Shown: in pieces, positions 17,026-27,492 of the stretch
How positions within the stretch are numbered: position 1 is the stretch's first letter
Layout of the letters: the number at the start of each line of letters is the position of its first letter
Assembly: GCA_947449575.1 (NCBI GenBank)
Contig: CANFRV010000002.1
Span: 124,001-188,000 of the forward strand
Direction of reading: 5' to 3'
DNA length: 64,000 bases
From: Flavobacteriales bacterium
Lineage (GTDB): Bacteria; Bacteroidota; Bacteroidia; Flavobacteriales_D; Crocinitomicaceae
Notes under the pieces: model-generated
Told to the model about the DNA's origin: nothing
Databases searched by the model: none
The model's input: only the letters and a program-made list of their open reading frames with translations
Translations under genes and position numbers: made by a program

Positions 17026-18213
17026 ATGATTAAACGATTTAAGACGGCGGAAATTAGTATTTTATTAAAGCAATTCCCTGTTGTTGCTATAATAGGGCCA
17101 CGTCAGTGCGGGAAAACTACCTTGACTAAAATGGAAGTATTAAAGCATAAGAAAACTGGCTTGTATTTTGATTTAGAAAGTCCTAAAGACTTTTCTCGAT
17201 TTTATGATAGTGAATTTTTTCTTGAATCTATATCTTCGCATGCAGAATGTATAGTCATTGATGAGATTCAGCGAATGCCAGAGTTATTTTCGGTGCTTCG
17301 TTCTTTGGTGGACGAAAAAAAACAGAGAGGTAAGTATGTTTTACTTGGTTCAGCCTCGCCTGAATTAGTGAAGGGTGTTTCCGAGAGTTTGGCAGGCAGA
17401 ATTGCTTATTGTGAAATCTCTCCTTTTAACATTACCGAAATTTATAAGAGTAAAGCAGATATTGAAAAACTTTGGTTTCGAGGAGGTTTTCCAGATGCTT
17501 GGCTATGCGAAAATGACAGTGATTGGTTTAGATGGATGGATAATTTTTTCAGAACATTTATTGAACGAGATTTAAATACACTTTTTGGTGTTTCATTTTC
17601 GGCAACTGTTATGTATAAACTTTGGCGAATGTTGGCGCATAATCATGGGCAAATTTTGAATTCACAAAGTATTTCCAAAGGATTAGACATTAGTCCCACA
17701 ACGGTAAATAGATACATTGATTTTTTAGAAGGTGCTTTTATGGTTCGCAGACTGCCAGCTTATTTTACAAATGCTAAGAAAAGATTAATAAAAAGTCCCA
17801 AAATATACATACGAGATTCTGGTTTAGCGAATTACTTGCTCGACATTACCAAAGAAAAAGATATTCATTTTCATTCTAATGTCGGAAACAGTTGGGAAGG
17901 ATTTGCTCTAGAACAAATTTTGCAGCATTTACCAAATTTCATAAAACCATTTTATTACAGAACACATGATGGGAGTGAAATGGATTTAGTATTGGTGAGA
18001 GGTATTTCTCCGATAGCGTGTATCGAATTAAAAACAACGAATAATCCAACGGTGACAAGAGGATTTTATGAGAGTGTAAATGATCTAAAATGTAAAAATA
18101 ATTTTGTAGTGACGCCACATCAGGATGTTTCCTACCAATTAAATGAACATACTTTAGTGTGCGGTCTTGTTGACTTTATAAATAAAACACTATTAAAGTT
18201 AATAGAAGTTTAA
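17026..18213 (+). CDS. AAA ATPase with DUF4143 domain
   Basis: About 395 residues. N-terminal P-loop VVAIIGPRQCGKTTLTK, Walker B-like IVIDEIQRMPELF, and sensor LLGSASPELVKGVSESLAGR, then a DUF4143 C-terminal region with a winged-helix-like segment (SPTTVNRYIDFLEGAFMVRRL) and a PD-(D/E)xK-like end (GSEMDLVLVRG...CIELK). This family is widespread in Bacteria and Archaea, patchily distributed, and without a firm role; many genomes carry several copies. It stands alone, with its own promoter and a strong terminator, bracketed by a short repeat, which fits a mobile or self-contained accessory gene. Confidence 0.88.
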   Translation: MIKRFKTAEISILLKQFPVVAIIGPRQCGKTTLTKMEVLKHKKTGLYFDLESPKDFSRFYDSEFFLESISSHAECIVIDEIQRMPELFSVLRSLVDEKKQRGKYVLLGSASPELVKGVSESLAGRIAYCEISPFNITEIYKSKADIEKLWFRGGFPDAWLCENDSDWFRWMDNFFRTFIERDLNTLFGVSFSATVMYKLWRMLAHNHGQILNSQSISKGLDISPTTVNRYIDFLEGAFMVRRLPAYFTNAKKRLIKSPKIYIRDSGLANYLLDITKEKDIHFHSNVGNSWEGFALEQILQHLPNFIKPFYYRTHDGSEMDLVLVRGISPIACIELKTTNNPTVTRGFYESVNDLKCKNNFVVTPHQDVSYQLNEHTLVCGLVDFINKTLLKLIEV

Positions 18214-18232
18214 ATAAATCCCTATATAAAAT

Positions 18233-18275
18233 GACCGTATATCGTCAGTTTGATATTCGATATACGGTCTTTTTT
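18233..18275 (+). terminator. Intrinsic terminator of the DUF4143 ATPase
   Basis: Perfect 12-base stem GACCGTATATCG (18233-18244) with CGATATACGGTC (18258-18269), a 13-base loop, followed by six T. The left arm overlaps the repeat AAAATGACCGT (18228-18238). Confidence 0.85.
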
Positions 18276-18281
18276 AATACG

Positions 18282-19691
18282 TTAATTACAAATTGTTTCT
18301 TCTGTCATTTTTAATATTTCTCTAACTTCTTCCATCGTTGGCGCTTCGGCATATGTTCTTAAAACAGGTTCTGTGCCAGATGGACGAATCATCATCCAAC
18401 GGTTTTCGTCAAAAATATATTTAAAACCATCAATTGTTTTTACTTGCTCCACTTTATACGTTCCAAAAGATTCATATGCATTTTCCTTGCATTTGTCAAT
18501 AATCTTTTGTTTCAATTCTTCTGTGATGTGTAAATCACTTCTTTCGAATTTAAATCCTCCAACTATTGAATAAACTTCGTTGATTAGATCATCCAAAGTC
18601 TTACCTGATTTCGCCATAAATTCCCATACAATCAATCCCATCCAAATACCATCTCTTTCTGGAATATGCCCTTTTACAGCGATTCCGCCAGATTCTTCCC
18701 CTCCAATAAGCACGTCTTGCTCAACCATCATCTTGGCAATATATTTGAAGCCAATTTTCACAACTTCTGAATCTAAATTATAATGCTTCGCCAATTTCTC
18801 TACCCTTGGAGTTGTGCTAAAAGCTGTAACCACTTTCCCTGTCATGCCTTTGTATTTTACCAAATAGTGCATTAACAGTAAAATAATGTGATGAGAGTCA
18901 ATGAAAACGCCTTTTCCATTGTATAAACCAATTCTATCAGCATCTCCATCTGTCGCTAGAGCGCAATCAATCTTACCATCGTTAATTATAAAAGCTTCTA
19001 ATTCTTTTAAGTTTTTTTCAATCGGTTCAGGCGCTTGTCCATAAAAAGAAGGATTGTGTTCGCAGTGTAAAAGGTGCGTTTCAGGAAGAATTCTTCGCAT
19101 TACATTTTGGCCTGCGCCATACATCGCATCATAGGCAAATCGCAATCCTGAATTTTGAATTGCTTCTAAATCGAAATTAGCCTTCACGTGATCAACGTAT
19201 CTTGTTTCTAGATCAACTATTTCAATCATCCCATTTTTTATTGCATCTTGAATTGATATTGTATTCAAATCTAAATTCGATGTATCTGGAATAATATCTT
19301 CTATCTCTTGAACTAACTCAGGTGAAAGTGGACCTCCAAAATGAGATTTTAGCTTATAACCATTGTAATCTGGAGGATTATGACTTGCTGTTAAAACAAC
19401 ACCAACAGAGCATTTCAACTGAACGCACGCCAAAGAAATCATTGGAGTGGAAATGAATCCTCTAGCCATTTTTACGTGGACTCCTTGACTTACAAAAACT
19501 TTCGTTGCTGTATTCACAAAAAGTTCACCAGCAAATCGACAATCATGACCGATTACGATACTTGGTTTGTCAAAATTTTTCTTTACCCACACACTAGTAG
19601 CAAGTGCAACTCTAGCAACATTTTCTACTGTAAAGTCATCAGCTATTATTGCTCTCCAACCGTCCGTTCCAAATTTAATTTTATCTTTCAA
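18282..19691 (-). CDS. Phosphoglucomutase/phosphomannomutase family enzyme
   Basis: 469 residues, alpha-D-phosphohexomutase fold. The phosphoserine loop TASHNPPDYNGYK, the metal loop ATDGDADRIG, the sugar-binding GGEESGG and the phosphate-binding RPSGTEPVLRTY appear in the correct order. It interconverts hexose 1- and 6-phosphates for glycan or nucleotide-sugar supply; glucose, mannose or glucosamine preference cannot be told. The family start KIKFGTDGWRA follows a TTG codon at 19691; a TATCTTTG box at 19711-19718 on this strand lies 20 bases upstream, supporting that start. Confidence 0.9.
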   Translation of the reverse strand: MKDKIKFGTDGWRAIIADDFTVENVARVALATSVWVKKNFDKPSIVIGHDCRFAGELFVNTATKVFVSQGVHVKMARGFISTPMISLACVQLKCSVGVVLTASHNPPDYNGYKLKSHFGGPLSPELVQEIEDIIPDTSNLDLNTISIQDAIKNGMIEIVDLETRYVDHVKANFDLEAIQNSGLRFAYDAMYGAGQNVMRRILPETHLLHCEHNPSFYGQAPEPIEKNLKELEAFIINDGKIDCALATDGDADRIGLYNGKGVFIDSHHIILLLMHYLVKYKGMTGKVVTAFSTTPRVEKLAKHYNLDSEVVKIGFKYIAKMMVEQDVLIGGEESGGIAVKGHIPERDGIWMGLIVWEFMAKSGKTLDDLINEVYSIVGGFKFERSDLHITEELKQKIIDKCKENAYESFGTYKVEQVKTIDGFKYIFDENRWMMIRPSGTEPVLRTYAEAPTMEEVREILKMTEETICN

Positions 19692-19727
19692 TTTATTTAT
19701 TATTATGGAGCAAAGATATTAAACTTT

Positions 19728-19879
19728 TTTTTTACCACAGATTAAGCAAAGTTTATCAAATAGTATCACTGAGTTTTTATTACTTTTATTTTTTCACTGT
19801 AATTTTAGTAAACCAAATCCAATGAAAAAGAACTTTGTGAACACTGTGTTTTCAACTCTGCGCACTCTGTGGTAAAAAA
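19728..19879. repeat. Inverted repeat with TTTTACCACAG arms between phosphohexomutase and rocD
   Basis: Left arm 19728-19751 (TTTTTTACCACAG...GCAAAG) and right arm 19856-19879 (CTCTG...CTGTGGTAAAAAA) are imperfect reverse complements. The inner part of the right side carries CTTTGTGAACACTGTG-type sequence, resembling the ACCACAGAG-rich intergenic repeats seen in many bacterial genomes. It fills the gap after rocD and may also act as its terminator. Confidence 0.5.
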
Positions 19880-21124
19880 TTATCTTTTAAACTCAGTAAT
19901 TGTTTTTTCTATGATTGCCACACATTCCATTAGTTGATCTTCATTCATTACTAAAGGAGGAGCAAAACGAATAATATTTCCATGTGTTGGTTTCGCTAAT
20001 AAACCATTATCTTTTAGTTGTACACAAAGGTTCCAAGCTGTTTCACTTTGCTCAGTATCATTGATAATAATTGCATTTAATAAACCTTTTCCACGAACCG
20101 AAACAACTAAATCTGTCTTATCGATAATTCGTTGCATTTCTTTTCTAAAAATAGCTCCCAAATACAGTGCATTTTCAGCTAATTTTTCTTCTTTTACCAC
20201 TTCAAGCGCTGCCATAGCAACTTTTGCAGCAATTGGGTTACCGCCAAATGTTGAACCATGTTGTCCTGGTTTAATAACCATCATGATATCATTATTTGCA
20301 AGTACTGCTGAAACAGGGTAAACCCCACCTGATATTGCTTTTCCTAAAATTAAGATATCTGGCTGAACATTTTCATGATAAACAGCTAACAATTTACCTG
20401 TTCTCGCTATGCCTGTTTGAACTTCGTCAGCAATGAAAAGTACATTGTGTTTTTTACAAAGATCATATGATTTTTTCAAATATCCATCAGCAGGAACGTA
20501 AACTCCAGCTTCTCCTTGAATTGGTTCTACTAGGAATCCGACAACGTTTTTATTTTCTAATACTTTTTCTAACGCATCAACATCATTGTAAGGAATAGAA
20601 ATAAAACCAGGTGTAAAAGGTCCAAAGTTTTTTCTAGCACCCTCGTCATTTGAAAAAGAAACGATTGTTGTTGTTCTTCCGTGAAAGTTGCCATCACAAA
20701 CTACAATAACTGCTTGATTTTCGTCCACACCTTTTTTCTCATATGCCCATTTTCGACAAAGTTTAATAGCCGTTTCCACTGCCTCAGCTCCCGTATTCAT
20801 TGGTAATACTTTGTCAAAACAAAAATATTCAGTAACGTATTTTTCGTATTCCCCTAAGGTATCATTGTAAAAAGCTCTTGAAGTTAACGTCAGTTTTTGT
20901 GCTTGTTCAATCATTGCTCCAATAATTTTTGGGTGACAATGACCTTGGTTAACTGCAGAATAAGCAGATAGAAAATCAAAATATTTTTTTCCTTCTACAT
21001 CCCACACATAAACACCTTCTCCTCGCGCTAGCACAACTGGCAAAGGATGATAATTGTGCGCTCCGTGCTTATCTTCTAATTCGATTAAATCAGTTGATGT
21101 CAGTTTTTCCATTGTTAAATTCAT
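19880..21124 (-). CDS. rocD: Ornithine aminotransferase
   Basis: PLP-dependent class III aminotransferase, 414 residues, converting ornithine and 2-oxoglutarate to glutamate semialdehyde and glutamate. Family marks: [19 protein letters not shown] at the N-terminus (typical of ornithine transaminases), [13 protein letters not shown], the [11 protein letters not shown] segment, [15 protein letters not shown] with the PLP-contacting Asp, and [15 protein letters not shown] with the Schiff-base Lys. A shorter start at the Met four codons later (MEKLTS) is possible. Role: arginine and ornithine catabolism or proline supply. Confidence 0.93.
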   Translation of the reverse strand: MNLTMEKLTSTDLIELEDKHGAHNYHPLPVVLARGEGVYVWDVEGKKYFDFLSAYSAVNQGHCHPKIIGAMIEQAQKLTLTSRAFYNDTLGEYEKYVTEYFCFDKVLPMNTGAEAVETAIKLCRKWAYEKKGVDENQAVIVVCDGNFHGRTTTIVSFSNDEGARKNFGPFTPGFISIPYNDVDALEKVLENKNVVGFLVEPIQGEAGVYVPADGYLKKSYDLCKKHNVLFIADEVQTGIARTGKLLAVYHENVQPDILILGKAISGGVYPVSAVLANNDIMMVIKPGQHGSTFGGNPIAAKVAMAALEVVKEEKLAENALYLGAIFRKEMQRIIDKTDLVVSVRGKGLLNAIIINDTEQSETAWNLCVQLKDNGLLAKPTHGNIIRFAPPLVMNEDQLMECVAIIEKTITEFKR

Positions 21125-21416
21125 AAATTCAAGATCACTTATAATTCACTTTTTGCGGACAGTGAAATATCCTTTCCTTGTTCTTTATAGGATAGAAATC
21201 ATCCATTTGTTATGCAAATATAAGCAAGTTAGACTCGATATCTAAATTATTAGGTGTTTTTATTTATATTTTAACAAAAGATTGATTTATTGTTAAAATA
21301 ATAAAACCTGGAAATCGTAAGATACTGGTTTTGAAAATTATTGTAAGAAAAGATAATCTCTTTTTTCGGTTCTTTAGTCAGAAGCCACTTGTTTCAAATC
21401 AATTTTTTTGGGATTT

Positions 21417-24089
21417 CTAAAATAATTTGGGTTGGTCATCATCGCCGTTGCTTAAATCCCATTCTATCGTATTGTCTCCATCTTCATCATCATCACTGTC
21501 ATCAGAATCTTCATCCTCTACGATTTCAATTGCTTCTTCTGGCCAAGGTTCCCCTCCTTCAATCGGATGCTCTAAAATAATTTCTTTTACTTTTAATTTT
21601 GAAACTTGATTTCCTTGCGCTTTTAATCCTTTCGTCTCAATGATATCTGCAATTTGAAGCACGTTATCTGGTAAATTCTTAGTTTCTTTTAGGAGTTTAT
21701 TGTATACGATTCTTGCAACAGGCCTATATGCTGTAGAAACAACATGCATAAATGACCCTTCACTTTCACTGATAAATGAAACTTTTTTGTCGGTTGTTAT
21801 TTCACATAAGAAACGTTTTACATAGTGCATTTCTTTTTCGCTATCGTAATAAACTGCAGAAATTGCTCGATCTGGATGCCATTTTTCAATATGAATCATA
21901 TCTTCATCAAAATGGTTAGAAATATCGAAGTTCGTTAATCTATATTCGCCCGTTTTGTAAAGCGTTAAAATTTTGTCTGCCCCTTTGAAGGATCCTAGAA
22001 AAGTTCCTCTGCCATCATCATTTAATCGACTCACAATTGGGTCATACCAAATTTTACAAGCTGCTAGAGTGGATCCGCCAACTTCTTTTTGCGTAATTTT
22101 TTGAATAATCTCTTTCGTGACACGATTACCTGATGAACTTCTTGCCTTGATTAACATATCTCCCATATCAATGTCAAAACGCAAACGTTTTAAATGCGGT
22201 CTAGGTCTTAACATGATGGTAACAACCTCTCTTTCTCCATTAGGATGTACGGAAAAATAAAGCATTTTAGAGCCTTTTGTGCCTTTTGTTAAATCATATT
22301 CTGTGTCTCTCGTGATACTATTCACAAAGAACCTTTTCATCATAGCAGCACCTCCAAGTCCATCTTGATATATTAGATGATAAATAGTTCGTTTATCACC
22401 TTTTTTCCAAACGTCTGCATGGACGATTCCTTTACCAACAAATTTCTTATCGGTCACTTTGGTAATCATCATTTTTCCAGATGCAAAGAAAATAATGATA
22501 TCATCTATTTCTGAGCAGTCATTGACAGATTCAGTTTTCTTTAAGCCATAACCAATAAATCCTTCTTCGTAATCGACGTATAATTTACGATTAGCAATAA
22601 TTACTTTTGAAGCTGTAATTGTGTCAAATTGTTTAATTTCTGTTTTACGATCTCTTCCTTCTCCAAATCTTTTCTTTAAATCTTTGAAATAGTCAATGAC
22701 ATATTCAATAAGATTTGCTAATTTTTCTTTGACAGCTAACATCTCCTCTTCAATTTTCAATAAAGCATCATCTGCCTTACTGCCATCAAAGCGGGTAATA
22801 CGAATCATTTGAATTTGTGTTAATTTCAACAAATCCTCATCTGAGATCTCTCTTATTAATTGTTTTTGAAAAGGCTCAAATCGCTTATGAAGATAAATAT
22901 ATAATGTTTCTTTGTCTTGGTAGTGCTTAAAATCTATATACATTTCCTCATTAATGAAGATCTTTTCTAACGTAGAAAAATGCCATTGTCTCTCCAATTC
23001 ATCTAACCGGATTTCCAATTCCATTTTCAGTAACTGAACGGTATTGTTGGTGCTAAATTTCAGGATTTCACTTACACCTAAAAATCGAGGTGTATCTCTA
23101 TCAATAATGGATGAATTCGGAGAAATACTAACTTCACAGTCAGTGAATGCGTATAGTGCGTCTAATGTTCTGTCAGGTGATGTTCCTGGTGTTAAATGTA
23201 TTATTATCTCTGCATTTGCAGATGTATTGTCCTCAATCTTTTTAACTTTTATTTTTCCTTTTTCATTTGCTTTGATGATTGATTCTATCAAAGAACCAGT
23301 TGTGGTCCCAAAAGGGATTTCATGTATGATTAAGGTTTTGTTATCTGCGATCTTAATCCTTGCTCTAACTCTTACTTTTCCACCTCTCAATCCATCGTTG
23401 TAGTTAGAAAAGTCACCCATTCCTCCATTCAAGAAATCGGGATAAATTTCAACTTTTTTTCCGCGTAAATGATTAATAGATTGATCGATTAACTCATTAA
23501 AATTGTGGGGAAGAAATTTACAAGCCATTCCAACGGCAATACCTTCTGCTCCTTGTGCTAATAGCAACGGGAATTTAATTGGTAAATGTTCTGGTTCTTT
23601 GTTTCTGCCGTCGTAACTAGTTAACCAATTGGTTGTTTTTGGGTTAAATACGACATGAGCTGCAAATTTGGAGATTCTAGCTTCGATGTAACGCGCTGCT
23701 GCTGCGCCATCTCCTGTTAGAGTATTTCCCCAGTTTCCTTGACAATCTATCAAAATTTCTTTTTGCCCCAATTGCACTAACGCGTCTCCAATTGATGCAT
23801 CGCCATGTGGATGATACTTCATCGTATTTCCAATGATGTTAGCTACTTTGTTGTAACGTCCATCATCTAATTCTTTCATAGAATGCAGAATTCTACGTTG
23901 TACTGGCTTCAAACCATCCCATAGGGAAGGAACAGCTCTTTCTAAAATCACATATGAAGCATAATCTAAGAACCAGCTTTCATATAGTCCGCTGACGGGA
24001 ATTATCTTATCATCTATTGATTTCCCTTCAAATGGATTTATAGGATTTTCCTGATCTCCAGTGTTTTCTTCCAATTCGTCTTCCGCCAT
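21417..24089 (-). CDS. parC: DNA topoisomerase IV subunit A
   Basis: 890 residues. Type IIA topoisomerase breakage-reunion domain: LKPVQRRILHSM, MKYHPHGDASIGDALV, and AAAARYIEARIS carrying the active-site Tyr. The C-terminal half is shortened and ends in a very acidic tail (EDEDSDDSDDDEDGD). It makes the double-strand gate for chromosome decatenation with ParE. One base separates it from the parE stop, so they form one operon with parE first. Confidence 0.93.
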   Translation of the reverse strand: MAEDELEENTGDQENPINPFEGKSIDDKIIPVSGLYESWFLDYASYVILERAVPSLWDGLKPVQRRILHSMKELDDGRYNKVANIIGNTMKYHPHGDASIGDALVQLGQKEILIDCQGNWGNTLTGDGAAAARYIEARISKFAAHVVFNPKTTNWLTSYDGRNKEPEHLPIKFPLLLAQGAEGIAVGMACKFLPHNFNELIDQSINHLRGKKVEIYPDFLNGGMGDFSNYNDGLRGGKVRVRARIKIADNKTLIIHEIPFGTTTGSLIESIIKANEKGKIKVKKIEDNTSANAEIIIHLTPGTSPDRTLDALYAFTDCEVSISPNSSIIDRDTPRFLGVSEILKFSTNNTVQLLKMELEIRLDELERQWHFSTLEKIFINEEMYIDFKHYQDKETLYIYLHKRFEPFQKQLIREISDEDLLKLTQIQMIRITRFDGSKADDALLKIEEEMLAVKEKLANLIEYVIDYFKDLKKRFGEGRDRKTEIKQFDTITASKVIIANRKLYVDYEEGFIGYGLKKTESVNDCSEIDDIIIFFASGKMMITKVTDKKFVGKGIVHADVWKKGDKRTIYHLIYQDGLGGAAMMKRFFVNSITRDTEYDLTKGTKGSKMLYFSVHPNGEREVVTIMLRPRPHLKRLRFDIDMGDMLIKARSSSGNRVTKEIIQKITQKEVGGSTLAACKIWYDPIVSRLNDDGRGTFLGSFKGADKILTLYKTGEYRLTNFDISNHFDEDMIHIEKWHPDRAISAVYYDSEKEMHYVKRFLCEITTDKKVSFISESEGSFMHVVSTAYRPVARIVYNKLLKETKNLPDNVLQIADIIETKGLKAQGNQVSKLKVKEIILEHPIEGGEPWPEEAIEIVEDEDSDDSDDDEDGDNTIEWDLSNGDDDQPKLF

Positions 24090-24090
24090 T

Positions 24091-25989
24091 TTATGAAGCT
24101 ATTTCAATGTTATCAATGTCGTTTTTTTCATCTTCAACTTCGTCATTGGTTTGTGCTAAATCTTTTTCAACACGTAAATTATCAATAATGAAATTTTGTC
24201 TCTCGGGTGTATTTTTACCCATAAAATAGGATAGAATAGAATCAATCGAACGGTCTTTTGACAAGATTACGGGTTCTAGTCGAATATCCGCTCCTATAAA
24301 ATGTTTGAACTCGTCCGGTGAAATCTCACCCAAACCTTTAAATCGAGTTATTTCTGGGTTTTTACCTAATTCTTCCAGGGCACTTTTTCGTTCTTCTTCT
24401 GAGTAACAGTAGATTGTTTTCTTTTTGTTTCTTACCCTAAAAAGAGGTGTTTGTAATACATACACATGATTTCTCTTAATCAAATCAGGGAAAAATTGAA
24501 GAAAAAATGTCAATAATAGCATTCTAATATGCATACCATCTACATCGGCATCTGTGGCAATTACGATGTTGTTGTAGCGCAAATTATCCATTTCATCTTC
24601 GATGTCTAAAGCAGCCTGAACAAGATTGAATTCTTCATTTTCATAGACTACCTTTTTTGTCATTCCGTAGCAATTTAATGGCTTACCACGCAATGAGAAA
24701 ACAGCCTGCGTATTGACATCTCTTGATTTTGTAATTGAACCACTAGCAGAATCCCCTTCAGTAATAAATAAAGTAGTTTCTTCTCTCCTAGGATCTTTCA
24801 AATCTGTCAAGTGAATTCGACAATCGCGCAATTTTTTATTGTGAAGATTTGATTTTTTTGCTCGATCTCTCGCAATTTTACGAATACCAGAAAGTTCTTT
24901 TCTTTCTCTTTCTGATTGTTTTATTTTGCGTTCAATCATTTCAGCAGCCTCAGGATTTCTATGCAGGTAGTTATCCAATGATTCTTTCAAGAAATCATTA
25001 ATAAATGCTCTCATTGATTTTCCATCTGGCTCAATTTCTTGGGAACCTAGTTTCGTTTTTGTTTGTGATTCAAATACCGGTTCAACCACTTTTACGGCGA
25101 TTGCAGCAACGATTGACTGACGAATGTCAGATGCTTCATAATTTTTGTTGTAAAAATCACGAATTACTTTGGCTATTGATTCACGAAATGCACTTTGATG
25201 TGTTCCTCCTTGTGTCGTGTGTTGACCATTTACAAACGAATAATAATCCTCGCCATAGGTCCTTCCATGCGTGAATGCTACTTCAATATCTTCTCCTTCT
25301 AAATGAATAATAGGGTAGAGAGGATCTCCATCCATATTATTTTCTAGCAAATCTTTTAAACCATCTTTCGATTGAAATTTTTCTCCATTGAAATACATTG
25401 ATAACCCTCGATTAAGGTAACAATAATTCCACATCATTTTCGCTAAATAGGTAGTCTTAAATGCGTATTTTTTAAAGATATTTTCATCAGCTATGAACTC
25501 AACATAGGTACCATTTGTTTCATCTGTTTTTTCTATAGAAAGGTCCTCTACTAGCTCTCCACGGACAAAAGAAGCTGCTTTTTTCTCTCCTTCACGAACT
25601 GAATAGACCTTGAAGCTAGAGGAAAGGGCATTGACCGCCTTTGTTCCAACACCATTTAGACCTACCGATTTTTTAAATGCTTTTGAGTCATACTTACCTC
25701 CAGTGTTCATTTTTGACACTACGTCAACAACTTTCCCTAAAGGAATCCCTCTTCCATAATCTCTCACAGAAACCACACCGTCTTTCACTTTTATATCGAC
25801 GCGCTTCCCATTTCCCATCACGAATTCGTCGATACAGTTATCAACAACTTCCTTGACAAGGATGTAAATCCCATCATCGGCAGCAGCTCCATCACCCAAT
25901 TTACCAATATACATTCCCGGACGAAGGCGAATATGCTCCTTCCAATCTAACGATCGTATATTGTCTTCTGTATATTGATTTTCTGACAT
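24091..25989 (-). CDS. parE: DNA topoisomerase IV subunit B
   Basis: 632 residues: GHKL ATPase domain ([33 protein letters not shown]), then a TOPRIM domain with EGDSASGS and [10 protein letters not shown]. It supplies the ATP-driven clamp of topoisomerase IV. Promoter box TATATTTG lies at 26017-26024 on this strand, 28 bases before the ATG. Gyrase B is an alternative, but the pairing with the acidic-tailed A subunit and the short length favour topoisomerase IV. Confidence 0.93.
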   Translation of the reverse strand: MSENQYTEDNIRSLDWKEHIRLRPGMYIGKLGDGAAADDGIYILVKEVVDNCIDEFVMGNGKRVDIKVKDGVVSVRDYGRGIPLGKVVDVVSKMNTGGKYDSKAFKKSVGLNGVGTKAVNALSSSFKVYSVREGEKKAASFVRGELVEDLSIEKTDETNGTYVEFIADENIFKKYAFKTTYLAKMMWNYCYLNRGLSMYFNGEKFQSKDGLKDLLENNMDGDPLYPIIHLEGEDIEVAFTHGRTYGEDYYSFVNGQHTTQGGTHQSAFRESIAKVIRDFYNKNYEASDIRQSIVAAIAVKVVEPVFESQTKTKLGSQEIEPDGKSMRAFINDFLKESLDNYLHRNPEAAEMIERKIKQSERERKELSGIRKIARDRAKKSNLHNKKLRDCRIHLTDLKDPRREETTLFITEGDSASGSITKSRDVNTQAVFSLRGKPLNCYGMTKKVVYENEEFNLVQAALDIEDEMDNLRYNNIVIATDADVDGMHIRMLLLTFFLQFFPDLIKRNHVYVLQTPLFRVRNKKKTIYCYSEEERKSALEELGKNPEITRFKGLGEISPDEFKHFIGADIRLEPVILSKDRSIDSILSYFMGKNTPERQNFIIDNLRVEKDLAQTNDEVEDEKNDIDNIEIAS

Positions 25990-26211
25990 TTATTATTTTT
26001 TTTAATCGATAACCTACAAATATAACCTTTACACCTTGATGTTTAACGGATTCTCAAGGTTAGTTTTGAACGTATGATTGTTGGATAAAAAATTGGTTCA
26101 TTTTATTTAAAACTGTTAATCAGACATAAAACTAATCAAAAAAATGACTATATACTAATCATTTGTGTACTTTTTTTATTTTATAGAAAGAACAATTCTT
26201 TTTTTTATGAT

Positions 26212-27123
26212 TCAGACGTCATAAACAGCTCCATCTTCTACAACTTCCACATTTTCAAAAATGGTTTTCGCTTCATTTTCGTGTTCTTGTCCAGTATCAT
26301 AACGAGCACTTAAGTGTCCTAGGATGAGCTTTTTGACATTTGCTTGTTGAGCAATTTTTGCAGCATCTTTCGCTGTAGAATGAAAAGTTGCTTTTGCTCT
26401 ATGTGCTAAATCTTCTGTAAAAGTGGCTTCATGGTAAAGTAAATCAGCATCTATTATTGATGGAATTACTTTTTCGTAATACATTGTATCTGAACAATAA
26501 GCATATTTTTTTGGATGTGGCGGTGGTATCGTATAGTCTTTGAAATAATGTGTGATACCATTTTCATCTGTTACATCTTGTCCTTTTTTGAATTTTGGGA
26601 TATATGTTAATGATAAGCCTTCTGCTTTGAACACTTCCGCTAATAATGTATATTCCTTCCTTTTTTCACAGATAATAAATCCGTTCGTAAAGATTCTATG
26701 TTTTAAAGGGAAAGAGTGGATTTCAATGATTTTATCTTCGAATAATAGTGTGGGTATTTTTCCTTCTAATGCTATAAAAGTAATTCCAAAACCTAATTTA
26801 GATCCTTCAATTTCTAACTGACTCCGAATAATGTTTTCGAGTCCGAAAGGTCCATACACAATAATACCTTGATCTCTGCCCAATAAATGCATAGTACTCA
26901 GTAAGCCAACTAAACCAAAGAAATGGTCGCCGTGAAGATGTGAAATTAAAATGTGTGTTAATCGCTGAAATTTAATACCAAATTTCCGCATTTGCATTTG
27001 TGTTCCTTCTCCACAATCAATTAAAATGTGGCGGTTATTGCATTCGATATATTGTGATGTTGGATTTCTAGAAAAGGTTGGTAAGGCGGCGCCAGAACCC
27101 AAAATTGTTACTTGGAAACTCAC
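26212..27123 (-). CDS. rnz: Ribonuclease Z
   Basis: 303-residue metallo-beta-lactamase fold endonuclease that trims tRNA 3' ends. Metal-binding HLHGDHFFGL, N-terminal GSGAALPT and CGEGTQMQMRKF, later SDTMYYE, LYHEATF and GHLSARY are all present. The start is GTG, overlapping the upstream STAS gene's stop codon (GTGA), so translation is coupled. Confidence 0.95.
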   Translation of the reverse strand: MSFQVTILGSGAALPTFSRNPTSQYIECNNRHILIDCGEGTQMQMRKFGIKFQRLTHILISHLHGDHFFGLVGLLSTMHLLGRDQGIIVYGPFGLENIIRSQLEIEGSKLGFGITFIALEGKIPTLLFEDKIIEIHSFPLKHRIFTNGFIICEKRKEYTLLAEVFKAEGLSLTYIPKFKKGQDVTDENGITHYFKDYTIPPPHPKKYAYCSDTMYYEKVIPSIIDADLLYHEATFTEDLAHRAKATFHSTAKDAAKIAQQANVKKLILGHLSARYDTGQEHENEAKTIFENVEVVEDGAVYDV

Positions 27124-27461
27124 ATTTCAATTGCTTTGATTGCTTCTTCTTGGTTTTCTGACAAAAGTAAAACTTTGTCTAATTGAGCAATCTGAATTAC
27201 TTTTAAAACACTTGGCTGAAGTCCACAAAGAATAAATTTTCCATTCGTGTCTTTGCATAAACGATTCCCTATTAAGATTGAACTCAAACCTGAAGAATCG
27301 CAATATTTTGTCGAAGAAAGGTCTAGAATAATGGTGTTCACTCCATTTTTATTCAAAATCATCAATTCTCCTTTTAACTCAGGTGCATTTATTGCGGTCA
27401 GTTTTTCCACGTTACATTTGATAACGGCACTTTGTTTATTTTGTATCGTTTGAAAGTTCAT
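27120..27461 (-). CDS. STAS-domain anti-sigma factor antagonist-like protein
   Basis: About 113 residues forming a single STAS domain: a beta-strand start, then DLSSTKYCDSSGLSSILIGNRL, in which the Ser of DSSG is the usual phosphorylation site. Such proteins are switched by serine kinases and phosphatases in partner-switching systems. The start at 27461 is chosen because a TATATTTG promoter box lies 16 bases upstream at 27478-27485; a longer reading from 27506 would begin inside that promoter and overlap pyrB. A SiaB-like kinase is at 58792-59373, but a link is only a guess. Confidence 0.85.
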   Translation of the reverse strand: MNFQTIQNKQSAVIKCNVEKLTAINAPELKGELMILNKNGVNTIILDLSSTKYCDSSGLSSILIGNRLCKDTNGKFILCGLQPSVLKVIQIAQLDKVLLLSENQEEAIKAIEM

Positions 27462-27477
27462 TGTAGTGTGTTTATGA

Positions 27478-27485
27478 CAAATATA
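27478..27485 (-). promoter_or_regulatory. -7 box for STAS-rnz unit
   Basis: TATATTTG on the minus strand, just beyond the pyrB stop codon. It shows that the STAS-rnz pair can be transcribed apart from pyrR-pyrB. Confidence 0.55.
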
Positions 27486-27492
27486 CTTAAAA

